Source: Streptomyces jeddahensis
Lineage (GTDB): Bacteria > Actinomycetota > Actinomycetes > Streptomycetales > Streptomycetaceae
Reading direction: 5' to 3'
NCBI RefSeq assembly: GCF_001642995.1
Contig: NZ_LOHS01000021.1
Span: forward strand, 1-64,000
Length of the DNA: 64,000 nt
Position 1 is the stretch's first letter. The number at the start of each line of letters is the position of its first letter. Of this stretch, positions 1 through 8,768 are shown one piece after another. The notes under the pieces were generated by a model. It saw only the letters and a list, made by a program, of their open reading frames with translations. It ran no database searches and had not been told where the DNA came from. The position numbers and the translations under genes were made by a program.

Positions 1-43
1 GTTGTGCCCACCCGTTCCGCCCTGCGGAACGATTGCCCACAAC
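1..43. repeat. Dispersed palindromic element, copy A (short form)
   Basis: A 43-bp element with outer arms GTTGTG / CACAAC and a perfect inner inverted repeat CGTTCCGC-CC-GCGGAACG. It belongs to a family with four longer copies in this window (30432, 50303, 54034, 55663). It may extend left of the window edge. It lies upstream of the PspC gene in non-coding DNA. Confidence 0.75.
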
Positions 44-161
44 GGGAGCGGCGCGCCTGCCCACCGGCCGCGGGCGCACGGGGACGTCAGGGCCCGATAT
101 CAGGGTTCGTCCAGGGTCGGACCCGCTCCCGTCGTGCCTCATCCGCCGTCACCATGGACAC

Positions 162-1538
162 ATGACGGATCAGCATCCCGCCGCCTCCGACGCCGACCAG
201 GGCTCCGCCGAGCCGGCGCCCCTGTCGACGTTCCGCCGGGACCGCCGGCACAAGATGCTGGGCGGGGTCTGCGCCGGTCTCGGCCGGCAGTGCGACGTGG
301 ACCCGGTGATCTTCCGGATCGGTCTGGCCGTCCTGGCGGTCACCGGCGGCCTGGGCCTCATCTTCTACGGCTTCGCCTGGCTGTTCGTACCGTTCGACGA
401 CGAGGAGGAGAACGAGGCCCGCAGGCTGCTGTCGGGCCGGATCGACGGCCCGACCCTGACGGCCGTGCTCTTCGCGCTCGTCGGCTGCGGACTCTTCCTG
501 TCGATGCTGAACAACGGCGGGGTCCTGACCTTCGCCGCGGTCCTGGCGCTGCTCCTCGCCGGCGCCGGCTACTGGTCGGCGCAGCGCGGCACCGCCGAAG
601 CCGACCCGCTCGCCGCTCAGGCTCCGGACGGGGGCACCGGGGGTGCCTCCCATGGGTTCGGCTACGGGGGAGCTCCGCCCGAGGCGCAGCCGCCCCCGGT
701 CACCGACCCGATTCCGTCCTGGTGGCGCGATCCGATCGTCAAGGACGGCACGCACGTCGGCGGCACGGGCTACCTGTGGGGACCTCCGGATCTGCAGGGC
801 TCCGCCGCCGCGCCCAGCACCTCACAGCCGGCGCGCGCGACCAGCACGTACGCGACAGCCCGCCCGCCACAGCCGAGCGGGCCGCGCGGTAACGGCTCGC
901 ACGGCCCGCGCTGGATCGGCGGCTGGGTGTTCCTGCTTGCACTGGCCGCGGCGGCCCTCGGCACCGGCCTGACCTGGGACGAGCACACCCTCGTCACCAG
1001 CCTCCAGACCGGTCTGGCGGCTGCGCTGACCGTGTTCGCGCTGGGCATCGCGATCAGCGCCTTCGCGGGCCGTACGGGGGTGGGCTCGATCCTGCTCGCG
1101 ATCGTCACGGCGGGACTGCTGACGGCGTCGGCGGCTCTGCCGAAGGACGTCACCACGCAGTGGGCGCGCACGGAGTGGGCACCCGCCACGGCCGCCACGG
1201 TCCAGCCTGCGTACCAACTGGGCACGGGCGTCGGCACGCTCGACCTCAGCCGCGTGGACATCGGCGAGGGGAAGACCTTGACCACGCACGCGGAGGTCGG
1301 CGTGGGCCGCATCGAGGTCGTCGTCCCGCAGGACACCACGGTGAACCTGCACGTCGAAGTGGGCATCGGCGACATTCAGCTGCCGGGCGACGACCAGAAG
1401 GACGTGGACGTCGCCCCGGGCAAGGAGAGGAACGTGACGCTGGAGCCTCCGGCGGGCAGCGGCAAGGACGGCGGGACCGTCGACCTGCGGCTGCAAGTGG
1501 GCGTCGGACAGGCGGAGGTGGTCCGTGCTACGTCATGA
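162..1538 (+). CDS. PspC domain membrane protein with C-terminal adhesin-like (toast-rack) domain
   Basis: 458-residue membrane protein, probably an envelope-stress sensor. The PspC domain spans about residues 22-80, with the family signature HKMLGGVCAGLG and a hydrophobic helix ending FYGFAWLFVPF. Further membrane helices follow at about 95-135 and, after a Pro/Ala/Ser-rich stretch, at about 260-330. The last 110 residues repeat short V-G-x-G strands (LGTGVGTLDL, AEVGVGRIEV, VEVGIGDIQL, LQVGVGQAEV), as in beta-solenoid domains of bacterial envelope-stress proteins. I chose ATG 162 because the upstream in-frame ATG would add about 43 Pro/Arg-rich residues outside the domain. The next gene overlaps the 3' end by 14 bp, so the two are probably co-transcribed. 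In related proteins PspC couples membrane damage to a response; the ligand here is not evident. Confidence 0.88.
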   Translation: MTDQHPAASDADQGSAEPAPLSTFRRDRRHKMLGGVCAGLGRQCDVDPVIFRIGLAVLAVTGGLGLIFYGFAWLFVPFDDEEENEARRLLSGRIDGPTLTAVLFALVGCGLFLSMLNNGGVLTFAAVLALLLAGAGYWSAQRGTAEADPLAAQAPDGGTGGASHGFGYGGAPPEAQPPPVTDPIPSWWRDPIVKDGTHVGGTGYLWGPPDLQGSAAAPSTSQPARATSTYATARPPQPSGPRGNGSHGPRWIGGWVFLLALAAAALGTGLTWDEHTLVTSLQTGLAAALTVFALGIAISAFAGRTGVGSILLAIVTAGLLTASAALPKDVTTQWARTEWAPATAATVQPAYQLGTGVGTLDLSRVDIGEGKTLTTHAEVGVGRIEVVVPQDTTVNLHVEVGIGDIQLPGDDQKDVDVAPGKERNVTLEPPAGSGKDGGTVDLRLQVGVGQAEVVRATS

Positions 1539-1773
1539 GTTCCAGCCGGGGAAGCTGGTCGCGGGCGCATTCCTGCTGGCCGCGGGGGTCGCCTACCTCG
1601 GAGACGCCCGCGGGGCCTGGGAGACCCCGTGGTACGCGATCATCCCGATCGTGGTGGTCGGCCTGTTCCTCGCCGCCGTCACCACGGGCATGACCTACGC
1701 GGTACGCCGCAGCCGACGCAAGGCCCCCAGGCCCGGGCCCAGTCCCGCGGACGGGCCGCCTCCGCCCACCTGA
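1525..1773 (+). CDS. Small two-helix membrane protein
   Basis: 82-residue protein starting at GTG inside the last codons of the PspC gene (14-bp overlap), so translation is likely coupled. Two hydrophobic segments are visible: about residues 10-26 and 36-60. They are followed by a basic, Pro-rich tail (VRRSRRKAPRPGP). No catalytic motif is seen. The position suggests a partner of the PspC protein. It resembles small conserved Streptomyces membrane proteins, but I cannot name a family. Confidence 0.75.
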   Translation: MLRHEFQPGKLVAGAFLLAAGVAYLGDARGAWETPWYAIIPIVVVGLFLAAVTTGMTYAVRRSRRKAPRPGPSPADGPPPPT

Positions 1774-1808
1774 GCGCCCCGCGCCCCTGAGCGGCCCCGG
1801 CTTCCCGG

Positions 1809-1889
1809 CTACGCGTACTCGGCGGGGGCGGCCTACGCGTACTCGGCGGGGCTACGCGTACTCGGCGGGGGCGGCCTACGCGTACTCGG
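1809..1889. repeat. Four copies of a 14-bp direct repeat at the 3' end of the DoxX gene
   Basis: The 14-mer CTACGCGTACTCGG occurs at 1809, 1833, 1852 and 1876 (spacings 24, 19 and 24), mostly separated by G/C-rich CGGGGGCGGC. The copy at 1876 is the reverse complement of the last codons and stop of the DoxX gene. Each other copy therefore repeats the SEYA-stop-like tail downstream of the true stop. Confidence 0.85.
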
Positions 1890-2406
1890 AGCGTCGCCCG
1901 CGCCGCCCCCTGATGGCCGCATCCACCGACAGCACCGACGCGCCCGCGAGGACCAGCGGCAGCCAGGCCATCAGATACGCCAGGTCGTTGCCGTAGTAGA
2001 AGGGCTTCGTCGCCCAGCTCACCGTCAGCCAGAGGCTGAGAGAGATCAGGGCGCCGCCGAGCGCGGCGAGCCGGGTCAGGAAGCCGAACAGGGTGCCGAT
2101 GCCGACGGCTACTTCGCCGAGGGCGATGGCGTATCCGAAGCCGACCGGGCTCTCGAGCGCCAGGTCGACGAGCGAGGGGATCGCGGAGACGTCGCGCACT
2201 CCGCGCATCATCTCGCCGACCGAGCCCGTCCCCGTCGCCGACATGAAGGCGCTGTCGGTGAGTTTGTCGATGCCCGCGTAGATGAAGGTGAATCCGAGAA
2301 AGATCCGCAACGGGACCAGCGCGTAGCGGGTCGCGGTGTCCCGCCAGTCGCTGCGATCTCCGTTGACATAGCTGATGTGACTGTCCGTGCGCATACCGTG
2401 CACCAT
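1876..2406 (-). CDS. DoxX family membrane protein
   Basis: About 176 residues with four membrane helices typical of the DoxX/TQO-small family. Visible features are a first helix with FLGFTFIYAGIDKLTD (the family's LR.xxGxxfxxaGxxKl pattern), a second around GYAIALGEVAVGIGTLFGF and a third around GGALISLSLWLTVSW. Family members are integral membrane proteins linked to quinol oxidation or thiol/redox balance; the activity of this one is unknown. The start is uncertain. ATG 2406 has GGGAGAGG 12 nt upstream. An in-frame TTG at 2448 and an ATG at 2394 are alternatives. It runs opposite to the PspC pair. Confidence 0.85.
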   Translation of the reverse strand: MVHGMRTDSHISYVNGDRSDWRDTATRYALVPLRIFLGFTFIYAGIDKLTDSAFMSATGTGSVGEMMRGVRDVSAIPSLVDLALESPVGFGYAIALGEVAVGIGTLFGFLTRLAALGGALISLSLWLTVSWATKPFYYGNDLAYLMAWLPLVLAGASVLSVDAAIRGRRGRRSEYA

Positions 2407-2629
2407 CGCGCTGAGCCGCCTCTCCCACCCGGTCGCTTTAGTCTTCAACAGACTTCATACGTACGCCAAGAAGGCGTGGTTCACCAGGCATATGACGTAT
2501 TCGTCGGCAGACCCAACAATTGCGCGGCATTTTCCAGCGGTTCGGCGGAATGTCCACAACTATTCGGCGGTATCACCGCGCCCGTACGCAGGCCGCGCAC
2601 CCGGGCCGACGCGCTTCGCGCTCCGCGCC

Positions 2630-3940
2630 TCAGTCCACCACGTCGATCACACACGCGTTCGTTTCCACGCCCGCCGCCGTGATCACCCGGACCTCGACCC
2701 GGCCGGGCTCGACATCGACGGGCACCGGCACCGTCAGCACGGTGTCCGTGGGGTTGGTGAAGCCCCCGGGTACCGGGACGAGCGGCACATGGGCGTGCAC
2801 CGTGCCGATCCGGACGACCATGCGCGCCAGCCGGTCCGCCGTGCCCGCCCCGGGCGGGACGAAACCGGCGCCGCGGATCTCGACGTCGTCGCCGGTACGG
2901 ATGGGGGCATCGAGGTCGCCGGCCTCGCGGGCCCGTACGACCGAGAGGATCACCGGCCGCCCGCCTTCCGCGTACTTGCCGGCGAGATACGTCGCGGCCG
3001 ACACCAGCACCAGCAGCGCGAGGCCCCACGGCAGATCGGGCAGCTGCTCGGGGCGGCGCGCAAGCCGTACCGCCGCGAAGACCAAGGCGACGGCGCTGAC
3101 GAGGACGTACTGCGTGTCGGCGAAGCTGCCGCGGCCCGCGTCGTCGGTGAGCAGGTCGGCGGCCCGGGGCCGGTCCGCGCGCACCTTCTGCAGCCGCTGG
3201 CCCAGCACGCGCAGCGCCACGACACGGCGTACGAGGACGGCGACACCGCACACCACCGCGACGACGGTCACCACCCCGGCACCGCGGGCGAGGTCGAGCC
3301 CGGCGATCAGCTCGTCGCGCTCCCGGCGAGCGGAGGCGGCGGCGAGCTCGCCCGCGAGCACGAGCACGGCGTAGACGACGAACAGCACCCAGCAGGCGGC
3401 CACGGCCCGCGAGGTGGACAGCCGGTTGTCCTCGCCGATCACCGGCGCGAGCACTCCGCCGCGCGCCCGGTGTGCATAACCCGCGCCGCTCAGCAGGGCG
3501 GCCGCGACGAGGGCCGCGAGCAGCCCGGCCGTCCGTGCCGCGGACCACCCGGCGCCGATCGCCGTGAGCGCCTGCACCAGGAGCAGTACGGCGACGGCGG
3601 CCCAGACGACCACGAGGGTGCGTCGCCAGAGCCGCGCCAGCCATGCCTCTCCCTCGGCACGGCTGCGTTCGGCGACGAGGTCCGCGGACTGCGTCAGCTC
3701 GTCCGACACCCACTGCCGTGACGCGCCGGCCGAGTGCGCGACGGCCGCGGGCAGGCCCTGACCGGCGGCCAGCTCGTCACGCTTCGCGAGGAACGCCGCT
3801 ACGGCACGACGGTGTCCTTCGCGCGCGCCGTGCGGGCAGTCACCGCATGCGCAGCCGCCCTCGTGCGAGCCCTGTCTCGCCTCCTGCACCGCCACGACCG
3901 CCGCCGCCTTCCCGCGCGCTTCCAAAATCCCGAATCCCAC
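2630..3940 (-). CDS. Multi-pass membrane protein with C-terminal IPT/TIG-like domain
   Basis: About 436 residues. The N-terminal soluble segment has a Cys cluster (GGCACGDCPHG) that could bind a metal. Roughly six hydrophobic helices follow, starting TLVVVWAAVAVLLLVQAL. The last 110 residues form a predicted beta-sandwich resembling IPT/TIG domains (GDDVEIRGAGFVPPG; VEPGRVEVRVITAAG). GTG 3940 was chosen because the conserved-looking segment starting GFGILEARGK follows directly, and reading further upstream only runs antisense into the DUF4429 gene. No enzymatic motif is visible. Function unknown; likely a conserved Streptomyces envelope protein. Confidence 0.7.
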   Translation of the reverse strand: MGFGILEARGKAAAVVAVQEARQGSHEGGCACGDCPHGAREGHRRAVAAFLAKRDELAAGQGLPAAVAHSAGASRQWVSDELTQSADLVAERSRAEGEAWLARLWRRTLVVVWAAVAVLLLVQALTAIGAGWSAARTAGLLAALVAAALLSGAGYAHRARGGVLAPVIGEDNRLSTSRAVAACWVLFVVYAVLVLAGELAAASARRERDELIAGLDLARGAGVVTVVAVVCGVAVLVRRVVALRVLGQRLQKVRADRPRAADLLTDDAGRGSFADTQYVLVSAVALVFAAVRLARRPEQLPDLPWGLALLVLVSAATYLAGKYAEGGRPVILSVVRAREAGDLDAPIRTGDDVEIRGAGFVPPGAGTADRLARMVVRIGTVHAHVPLVPVPGGFTNPTDTVLTVPVPVDVEPGRVEVRVITAAGVETNACVIDVVD

Positions 3941-4121
3941 ATCCCGAAGATCCCGTGGATCCTGCTTATTGGGTGTTGCTCCCGTTATGGGATTCTTGTC
4001 CGCCAAATCTGCCTGTCGTGCTGGGAATTGTGCCGCACCGCAAGCGTCGCTGTTCCCGCGGGTCAGGTCAGGGCGGGTGATGCCGGGAATGCTGTGTTGA
4101 CCCGGCTGCGAGAATTTCGGT

Positions 4122-5030
4122 ATGGCCGAGATCATCCAGCGGGACGGGGCATGGGCGTTCGACGGCGCCACCGTCCGGATCACACCCGGCCTCCACCGCT
4201 CCGTGTCGCTGTTCCGCCAGACGTACGGGGAGGTGGCGGTGCCGTTGGAAGCCGTGGCGGGCGTCGCCTTCGAGCCGGAACGCAAGCGCGGGCGACTGCG
4301 CATCCGGCTGCGCGAGGGTGCCGACCCTTTGCTGCAGGCCACCGGCGGCCGGCTGCCCGACGCCGCCGACCCCTACCGGCTGAGCGTCGACACGGACCGC
4401 GCAGGCGTCGCCGAGTACGTCGCGGAGGAGATCCGCCAGGCCCTGCTCCTTGAGCAGATACCGAAGGAACCCACGTCGTCGTATCTGCTGATGGGCCCGC
4501 CCGTCCCGGTGTCGGTGCGGTCCAGCGACGGCACGGTCTCGTTCGACGGCACACAGGTCCGTATCGACTGGAGCGACAGCTCGGACCGGGTGAAGCGGGC
4601 GACGGGACCGCGCATCATGGAGCTCGCCGATCTCGTCTCGGTCGAGTGGCTGCCCAACTCCGGGTACGAGGACGGGTTCCTCCGGTTCGTCACCAGGGAG
4701 ACGGCGTTCTCCACACTGCCGCCGGAGAAGGACCCGTACGCCATGGACCTGTGGGGCAACGCTCGCCGGGACCTGCTGACGGCCCTGGTCGCGACCGCGG
4801 TCACGGCGCGGCTGCCGCACCCGTCCACCCACACCGGCGAGAACGCCGCCCGTCCCCTTCCGCGCCCGGCGGCCCCGCGCGACGACGCGCCGCCGCCCTC
4901 GGGGACCGGCCCCGTGGACCACGACGTCCTGCTGCGCCGCCTGCGCGAACTGGGCGCACTGCACCGCGAGGGCGTCCTGACGGACGAGGAGTTCGCCGCG
5001 ACGAAACGGGCGGTGCTGCGCGGGTTCTGA
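4122..5030 (+). CDS. DUF4429 protein with C-terminal SHOCT domain
   Basis: 302 residues. Two DUF4429-like (PH-fold) repeats are recognisable: residues about 1-100 (GAWAFDGATVRITP) and about 128-225 (GTVSFDGTQVRIDW), each beginning with the same G-x-V/W-x-F-D-G-x-x-V-R-I pattern. After a Pro-rich linker, the final 32 residues are a SHOCT motif (LRRLRELGALHREGVLTDEE), a short helical oligomerisation module. The protein is probably cytoplasmic. Its role is not established, although SHOCT proteins are often membrane-associated or multimeric. It is divergent from the TIG-domain gene and convergent with the aldolase gene. Confidence 0.88.
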   Translation: MAEIIQRDGAWAFDGATVRITPGLHRSVSLFRQTYGEVAVPLEAVAGVAFEPERKRGRLRIRLREGADPLLQATGGRLPDAADPYRLSVDTDRAGVAEYVAEEIRQALLLEQIPKEPTSSYLLMGPPVPVSVRSSDGTVSFDGTQVRIDWSDSSDRVKRATGPRIMELADLVSVEWLPNSGYEDGFLRFVTRETAFSTLPPEKDPYAMDLWGNARRDLLTALVATAVTARLPHPSTHTGENAARPLPRPAAPRDDAPPPSGTGPVDHDVLLRRLRELGALHREGVLTDEEFAATKRAVLRGF

Positions 5031-5036
5031 GCAGTT

Positions 5037-5114
5037 AGCGCCCTGAAGGGGCGCGGGGCTGCATCGATATGCGGCTCCGCCGCGTGGGCGCGACCAGCCA
5101 CGACGGCGCCGCAG
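5037..5114. repeat. GC-rich intergenic hairpin element of a common Streptomyces type
   Basis: Lies between two convergent genes. It starts AGCGCCCTGAAGGGGCGCGG, giving the stem GCGCCC/GGGCGC, and contains a second hairpin around GCGGCTCCGCCGC. It ends with CGACCAGCCACGACGG before GCGCCGCAG. From memory, sequences of this kind recur in Streptomyces intergenic regions. A bidirectional terminator role fits the position. Confidence 0.6.
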
Positions 5115-5121
5115 CGAACTC

Positions 5122-5907
5122 CTACGACAGCAGATCGGGTCCCGTACTGCTGACGGCACGCCACAGCGGCTGGTAGTTGATCCACGCGACCAGATCGCCG
5201 CCGAGCTGGTCGCGGGTCGCCACCGCCTGCTTGTGGTCGATCAGCGTCGGCCGGCCCGCGGCCCGGGCGCTCAGCTGGACCTGGCAGCAGCGCTCCATCG
5301 AGATGAACCACCAGGCCGCCGCGTCGACCGAGTCGCCGACGGTCAGCAGGCCGTGGTTGCGCAGGATCACCGCCTTGCGCGGCCCGAGCGCCGACGCGAT
5401 CCGGCGGCCCTCGTCCGCGTCCACGGCGACACCGCTGTAGTCGTCGTATAGGGCATGATCCTCGTAAAAGGCACACGCCTCCTGGGTGATGGGGTCGAGG
5501 AGTTCGCGCAGCGTGGACAGCGCGCGCCCGTACACCGAGTGGCAGTGCGCGACGGCGACCACGTCGGGGCGGGCGGCGTGCACCTGCGCGTGCACGGTGA
5601 ACGCCGCCTGGTTGACGTGGTAGCGGCCCTCGACGACCTGACCCTCCGCGTTGGCCAGGACGAGGTCGCCGCTGGTGACGTGCTGGAACGGCACCCCGAA
5701 GGGGTTCACCCAGAAGCAGTCCGTGTACTCGGGGTCCCGCGCGGTGATATGTCCGGACACTCCGTCCTCGTACCCGAGACGCCCGAACACCCGCAGGGCC
5801 CCGGCGAGTCGTTCCTTGCGGTACCGCCGCTCGTCGGCGACCGACTCGTGCGCCGGTGGCATGGCGAACTGCAGATGATCGGTCGGTATGGGCACGGGCG
5901 CGTGCAT
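5122..5907 (-). CDS. Class II aldolase/adducin family protein
   Basis: 261-residue cytosolic protein of the AraD/FucA fold. Family features include GYEDGVSGHITARDPEY near residue 45, the metal-binding His pair in VAVAHCHSVYG and the later NHGLLTVG His. Known members are Zn2+-dependent aldolases or epimerases acting on phosphorylated sugars or related substrates. This longer type, with the ITQEACAFYEDH region, is often annotated only as class II aldolase; the substrate cannot be read from sequence. ATG 5907 has a clear GGAGGA ribosome site 9 nt upstream. The gene is single and convergent with the DUF4429 gene. Confidence 0.92.
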   Translation of the reverse strand: MHAPVPIPTDHLQFAMPPAHESVADERRYRKERLAGALRVFGRLGYEDGVSGHITARDPEYTDCFWVNPFGVPFQHVTSGDLVLANAEGQVVEGRYHVNQAAFTVHAQVHAARPDVVAVAHCHSVYGRALSTLRELLDPITQEACAFYEDHALYDDYSGVAVDADEGRRIASALGPRKAVILRNHGLLTVGDSVDAAAWWFISMERCCQVQLSARAAGRPTLIDHKQAVATRDQLGGDLVAWINYQPLWRAVSSTGPDLLS

Positions 5908-6054
5908 GGGTCTGTCCTCCGGCCGTCGGTGTGCGGACCTGGTCGTCGTATGGGGCCGGAAGTTACCGCCGGTCACGGCAAGAGGACAGAGTCTTGAACA
6001 AAAAGCTGGCGGCCGGATCGGGGGGGCCGGGTCAGACCGGCCGCCGGGTGGCGG

Positions 6055-6639
6055 TCAGAGCTGGTCGATCTCGGTGAGGTCGATGTCGATGTCGAAGGGC
6101 ACGGAGAGCTTGAGCCTGTCACGGAAAGGGCCAGTGGGCTGGTAGATGCGCCGCTCCTTGTCGAGCTCAAAGGTATGGACGACCGGGCGTTCATCCGTAC
6201 CAGCCATCTCGACCCGCCAGAAGTAGGGGATCCCGGCATTGGCGTACTTGTGCGGCTTGGTGTCGGTGTCGCGGGACTCGGAATCCGGCGACACCACCTC
6301 GACTGCCAGCAGCACGTCCCTGACCTGGTAGTAGGTCTGCTGCGGGCTCCGCACCGACGTGGCGCGCACGACGGAGACATCCGGCTCCGGGCCGTTGCGC
6401 TTGTCGATCACTACGGTCATCTCGCGGCGGACCCTCAGCTCAGGGGGGACAGTGCGGCGCAGACCGCTCACCAGCAGGTCGATCACAATGCTGTGAAAGT
6501 TCCGCTGCGGGCTCACGAAGACCAGGCTCCCGTCGATCAGCTCAGTGTGCGGCGGGAGGTCAGGCAGGGTAAGAAGGTCGTCCACGGTGTAGCCATCTCG
6601 CGGTGGCACCGCCCAGTGGTGCGCGATCTCTGCGCTCAT
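6055..6639 (-). CDS. Uma2 family (DUF820) PD-(D/E)xK-fold protein
   Basis: 194 residues. It matches the Uma2 family pattern: YTVDDLLTLPDLPPHTELIDGSLVF near the N-terminus, then PEPDVSVVRA and the core VLLAVEVVSPDSESRDTDTKPHKYANAGIPYFW. The D...E-x-V-S-P...K residues correspond to the nuclease-type active site. The fold suggests DNA cleavage, but the role of these numerous Streptomyces and cyanobacterial paralogues is not established. ATG 6639 is preceded by GGGAG at a good distance. It stands alone, with no toxin-antitoxin partner beside it. Confidence 0.85.
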   Translation of the reverse strand: MSAEIAHHWAVPPRDGYTVDDLLTLPDLPPHTELIDGSLVFVSPQRNFHSIVIDLLVSGLRRTVPPELRVRREMTVVIDKRNGPEPDVSVVRATSVRSPQQTYYQVRDVLLAVEVVSPDSESRDTDTKPHKYANAGIPYFWRVEMAGTDERPVVHTFELDKERRIYQPTGPFRDRLKLSVPFDIDIDLTEIDQL

Positions 6640-6699
6640 GAGTGCTCCCATGGACGTAAGTCTGGCCCGTGGGATCAGACTACCCACCGTGAACGACAA

Positions 6700-6729
6700 C
6701 GCCGCCGCCCAAACGAATGGGCGACGGCG
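6700..6729 (-). terminator. Probable guaA terminator
   Basis: A 12-bp stem with one mismatch (CGCCGCCGCCCA / TGGGCGACGGCG, loop 6 nt), extended by ACGAC/GTCGT outside, sits 25 bp after the guaA stop. On the minus strand it is followed by TTGTCGTTC. Confidence 0.6.
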
Positions 6730-6753
6730 AAGTCGTTGACCCGTTCGGGAGTG

Positions 6754-8334
6754 CTACTCCCACTCGATCGTCCCCGGCGGCTTGCTCGTCACGTCGAGCA
6801 CCACGCGGTTGACGTCCTTGACCTCGTTGGTGATGCGGGTCGAGATCCTGGCCAGTACGTCGTACGGCAGGCGCGACCAGTCGGCGGTCATGGCGTCCTC
6901 GGACGAGACGGGCCGCAGCACGATGGGGTGGCCGTAGGTGCGGCCGTCGCCCTGGACGCCGACGCTGCGGACGTCGGCGAGCAGCACGACCGGGCACTGC
7001 CAGATCTCGCGGTCCAGGCCCGCCGCGGTGAGCTCCTCGCGGGCGATGGCGTCGGCCTCGCGCAGCAGGTCCAAGCGCTCCTTGGTGACCTCGCCGACGA
7101 TACGGATACCGAGGCCGGGGCCCGGGAAGGGCTGGCGGTGGACGATCTCGTCCGGCAGGCCCAGCTCGGCGCCGACCATCCGGACCTCGTCCTTGAACAG
7201 CTTGCGCAGCGGCTCGACGAGCTTGAACTCGAGGTCCTCCGGCAGGCCGCCCACGTTGTGGTGGGACTTGATGTTCGCGGTGCCGGTGCCGCCGCCGGAC
7301 TCGACGACGTCCGGGTAGAGCGTGCCCTGCACCAGGAACTCGACCGGCTGGTCGTCGGGGGCCTCGGCGATGATCTCGGCCTGGGCCTGCTCGAAGACCC
7401 GGATGAACTCGCGGCCGATGATCTTCCGCTTCTCTTCCGGGTCGGAGACCCCGGCAAGCGCGTTGAGGAATCGCTCCTCCGCGTCGACGACCTTGAGCTG
7501 AACGCCCGTGGCCGCCACGAAGTCCTTCTCGACCTGCGCAGTCTCGTCCTTGCGCATCAGGCCGTGGTCGACGTACACACAGGTCAGCTGCGAGCCGATG
7601 GCCTTCTGCACGAGTGCGGCCGCGACCGCGGAGTCGACGCCGCCGGACAGACCGCAGATCGCGCGCTTGGTGCCGACCTGGGCGCGGATCGCCTCGACCT
7701 GCTCCTCGATGACGTTGCCCGTCGTCCACGTCGGCTGCAGGCCGGCGCCGCGGTAGAGGAAGTGCTCGAGGACCTGCTGGCCGTACGTGGAGTGCATCAC
7801 CTCGGGGTGGTACTGCACGCCGTACAGCTTCTTCTCGTCGTTCTCGAAGGCCGCGACCGGTACGACGTCCGTGGACGCCGTGACCGTGAAGCCCTCGGGC
7901 GCGGCGGAGCAGGCGTCGCCGTGCGACATCCACACGGCCTGCTCGGACGGGGTGCCCTCGAAGAGGGTCGAGCCGGGGCGGGAGACGGTCAGCGACGTAC
8001 GGCCGTACTCACGGGCACCCGTGTTGTCGACCACACCACCGAGCGAGGTCGCCATCAGCTGGAAGCCGTAGCACATGCCGAAGACGGGGACGCCGGCCTC
8101 GAACAGCGCCCGGTCGACCGTCGGCGCGCCCTCCTCGTACACCGACGAGGGGCCGCCGGAGAGGATGATCGCCGCGGGGTTCCTGGCGAGCATCTCCTCT
8201 ACCGGCATGGTGCTCGGCACGATCTCGCTGTAGACGCGGGCCTCACGGACGCGGCGGGCGATGAGCTGGGCGTACTGCGCACCGAAGTCGACGACCAGGA
8301 CGGTGTCGGGGGCGGCGGGGGACGCTGATGGCAC
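6754..8334 (-). CDS. guaA: GMP synthase (glutamine-hydrolysing)
   Basis: 526 residues, the usual length. It converts XMP, glutamine and ATP to GMP, the last step of guanine nucleotide synthesis after guaB. The N-terminal class I glutamine amidotransferase has [20 protein letters not shown] at the start and the nucleophile Cys88 in FGMCYGFQ. The ATP-pyrophosphatase P-loop is [12 protein letters not shown] near residue 235. The C-terminal dimerisation domain ends [16 protein letters not shown] 8334 is chosen over an ATG 57 nt upstream because GGAAGG lies at ribosome-binding distance and the conserved N-terminus begins here. The guaB and guaB3 genes lie 23 kb away. Confidence 0.97.
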   Translation of the reverse strand: MPSASPAAPDTVLVVDFGAQYAQLIARRVREARVYSEIVPSTMPVEEMLARNPAAIILSGGPSSVYEEGAPTVDRALFEAGVPVFGMCYGFQLMATSLGGVVDNTGAREYGRTSLTVSRPGSTLFEGTPSEQAVWMSHGDACSAAPEGFTVTASTDVVPVAAFENDEKKLYGVQYHPEVMHSTYGQQVLEHFLYRGAGLQPTWTTGNVIEEQVEAIRAQVGTKRAICGLSGGVDSAVAAALVQKAIGSQLTCVYVDHGLMRKDETAQVEKDFVAATGVQLKVVDAEERFLNALAGVSDPEEKRKIIGREFIRVFEQAQAEIIAEAPDDQPVEFLVQGTLYPDVVESGGGTGTANIKSHHNVGGLPEDLEFKLVEPLRKLFKDEVRMVGAELGLPDEIVHRQPFPGPGLGIRIVGEVTKERLDLLREADAIAREELTAAGLDREIWQCPVVLLADVRSVGVQGDGRTYGHPIVLRPVSSEDAMTADWSRLPYDVLARISTRITNEVKDVNRVVLDVTSKPPGTIEWE

Positions 8335-8536
8335 GGCGGCGGCCTTCCGGCGTTGAGCAGGCGGATCTGCGTGAGCAGAGGGGTCAGGCATCAGCCCGGC
8401 CTGCGTCTGGCAGGGGGTCTGATATGTCGATTCTACCGGGGCGCGCACCCCGGTCTTCCGGCTCCGCTGGCCACCCGCTCGGCCTACGCCCTCGGTACGC
8501 CTTCGCTTACGCCTCGTCTCACCATCCGAACCCGCG

Positions 8537-8565
8537 TGGACGCTGCCCGCTGCGGGGACCATACT
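8537..8565 (+). promoter_or_regulatory. Promoter for a leaderless leader-peptide transcript
   Basis: TGGACG (8537-8542) and CATACT (8560-8565) are separated by exactly 17 nt. A start site 7 nt after the -10 box would fall at 8572, the A of the leader-peptide ATG, implying a leaderless transcript. Inferred from sequence only. Confidence 0.6.
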
Positions 8566-8571
8566 GATCGC

Positions 8572-8643
8572 ATGCGCAAGCACCAGACCTTCGTCTTTAC
8601 CTATGGCAACCGGCCCGCCGGCTGCCATGGTCGTGCTGCTTGA
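8572..8643 (+). CDS. Putative Phe/Tyr leader peptide of chorismate mutase (23 aa)
   Basis: A 23-codon reading frame starting [13 protein letters not shown] and ending at TGA 8643, 126 nt before the chorismate mutase ATG. Codons 7, 9 and 11 are TTC, TTT and TAT (Phe, Phe, Tyr), the end products of the chorismate mutase branch. TTT and TAT are rare codons in this GC-rich genome, which would favour ribosome stalling when charged tRNA is scarce. There is no Shine-Dalgarno sequence, but a promoter places the predicted start site on the ATG itself. A perfect 12-bp GC stem follows 22 nt after the stop codon. The arrangement is that of an amino-acid attenuator. No function beyond regulation is expected of the peptide. 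Confidence 0.6.
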   Translation: MRKHQTFVFTYGNRPAGCHGRAA

Positions 8644-8665
8644 GCATCTGACAAGCGACTTCCAG

Positions 8666-8694
8666 GCGCCCCGGGCCGACAAGGCCCGGGGCGC
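8666..8694 (+). terminator. Attenuator-like hairpin before chorismate mutase
   Basis: Perfect 12-bp inverted repeat GCGCCCCGGGCC / GGCCCGGGGCGC with a 5-nt loop (GACAA), followed by TCTGTCGTTC. It sits between the leader peptide stop and the chorismate mutase ribosome site. I found no obvious antiterminator partner by eye. Confidence 0.65.
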
Positions 8695-8768
8695 TCTGTC
8701 GTTCACGGGCCCTGCCGCTCCGGGGCACCACCCCGACCGGGGCACCACCCCGACAAGGAGCAACCGAG

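Noticed and set aside
6175..8328. 717-residue open frame on the plus strand, antisense to the Uma2 gene and guaA
   Set aside because: It mirrors the codon pattern of guaA on the other strand, is rich in Arg/Gly/Ala/Asp/Leu, and has no domain or ribosome site.
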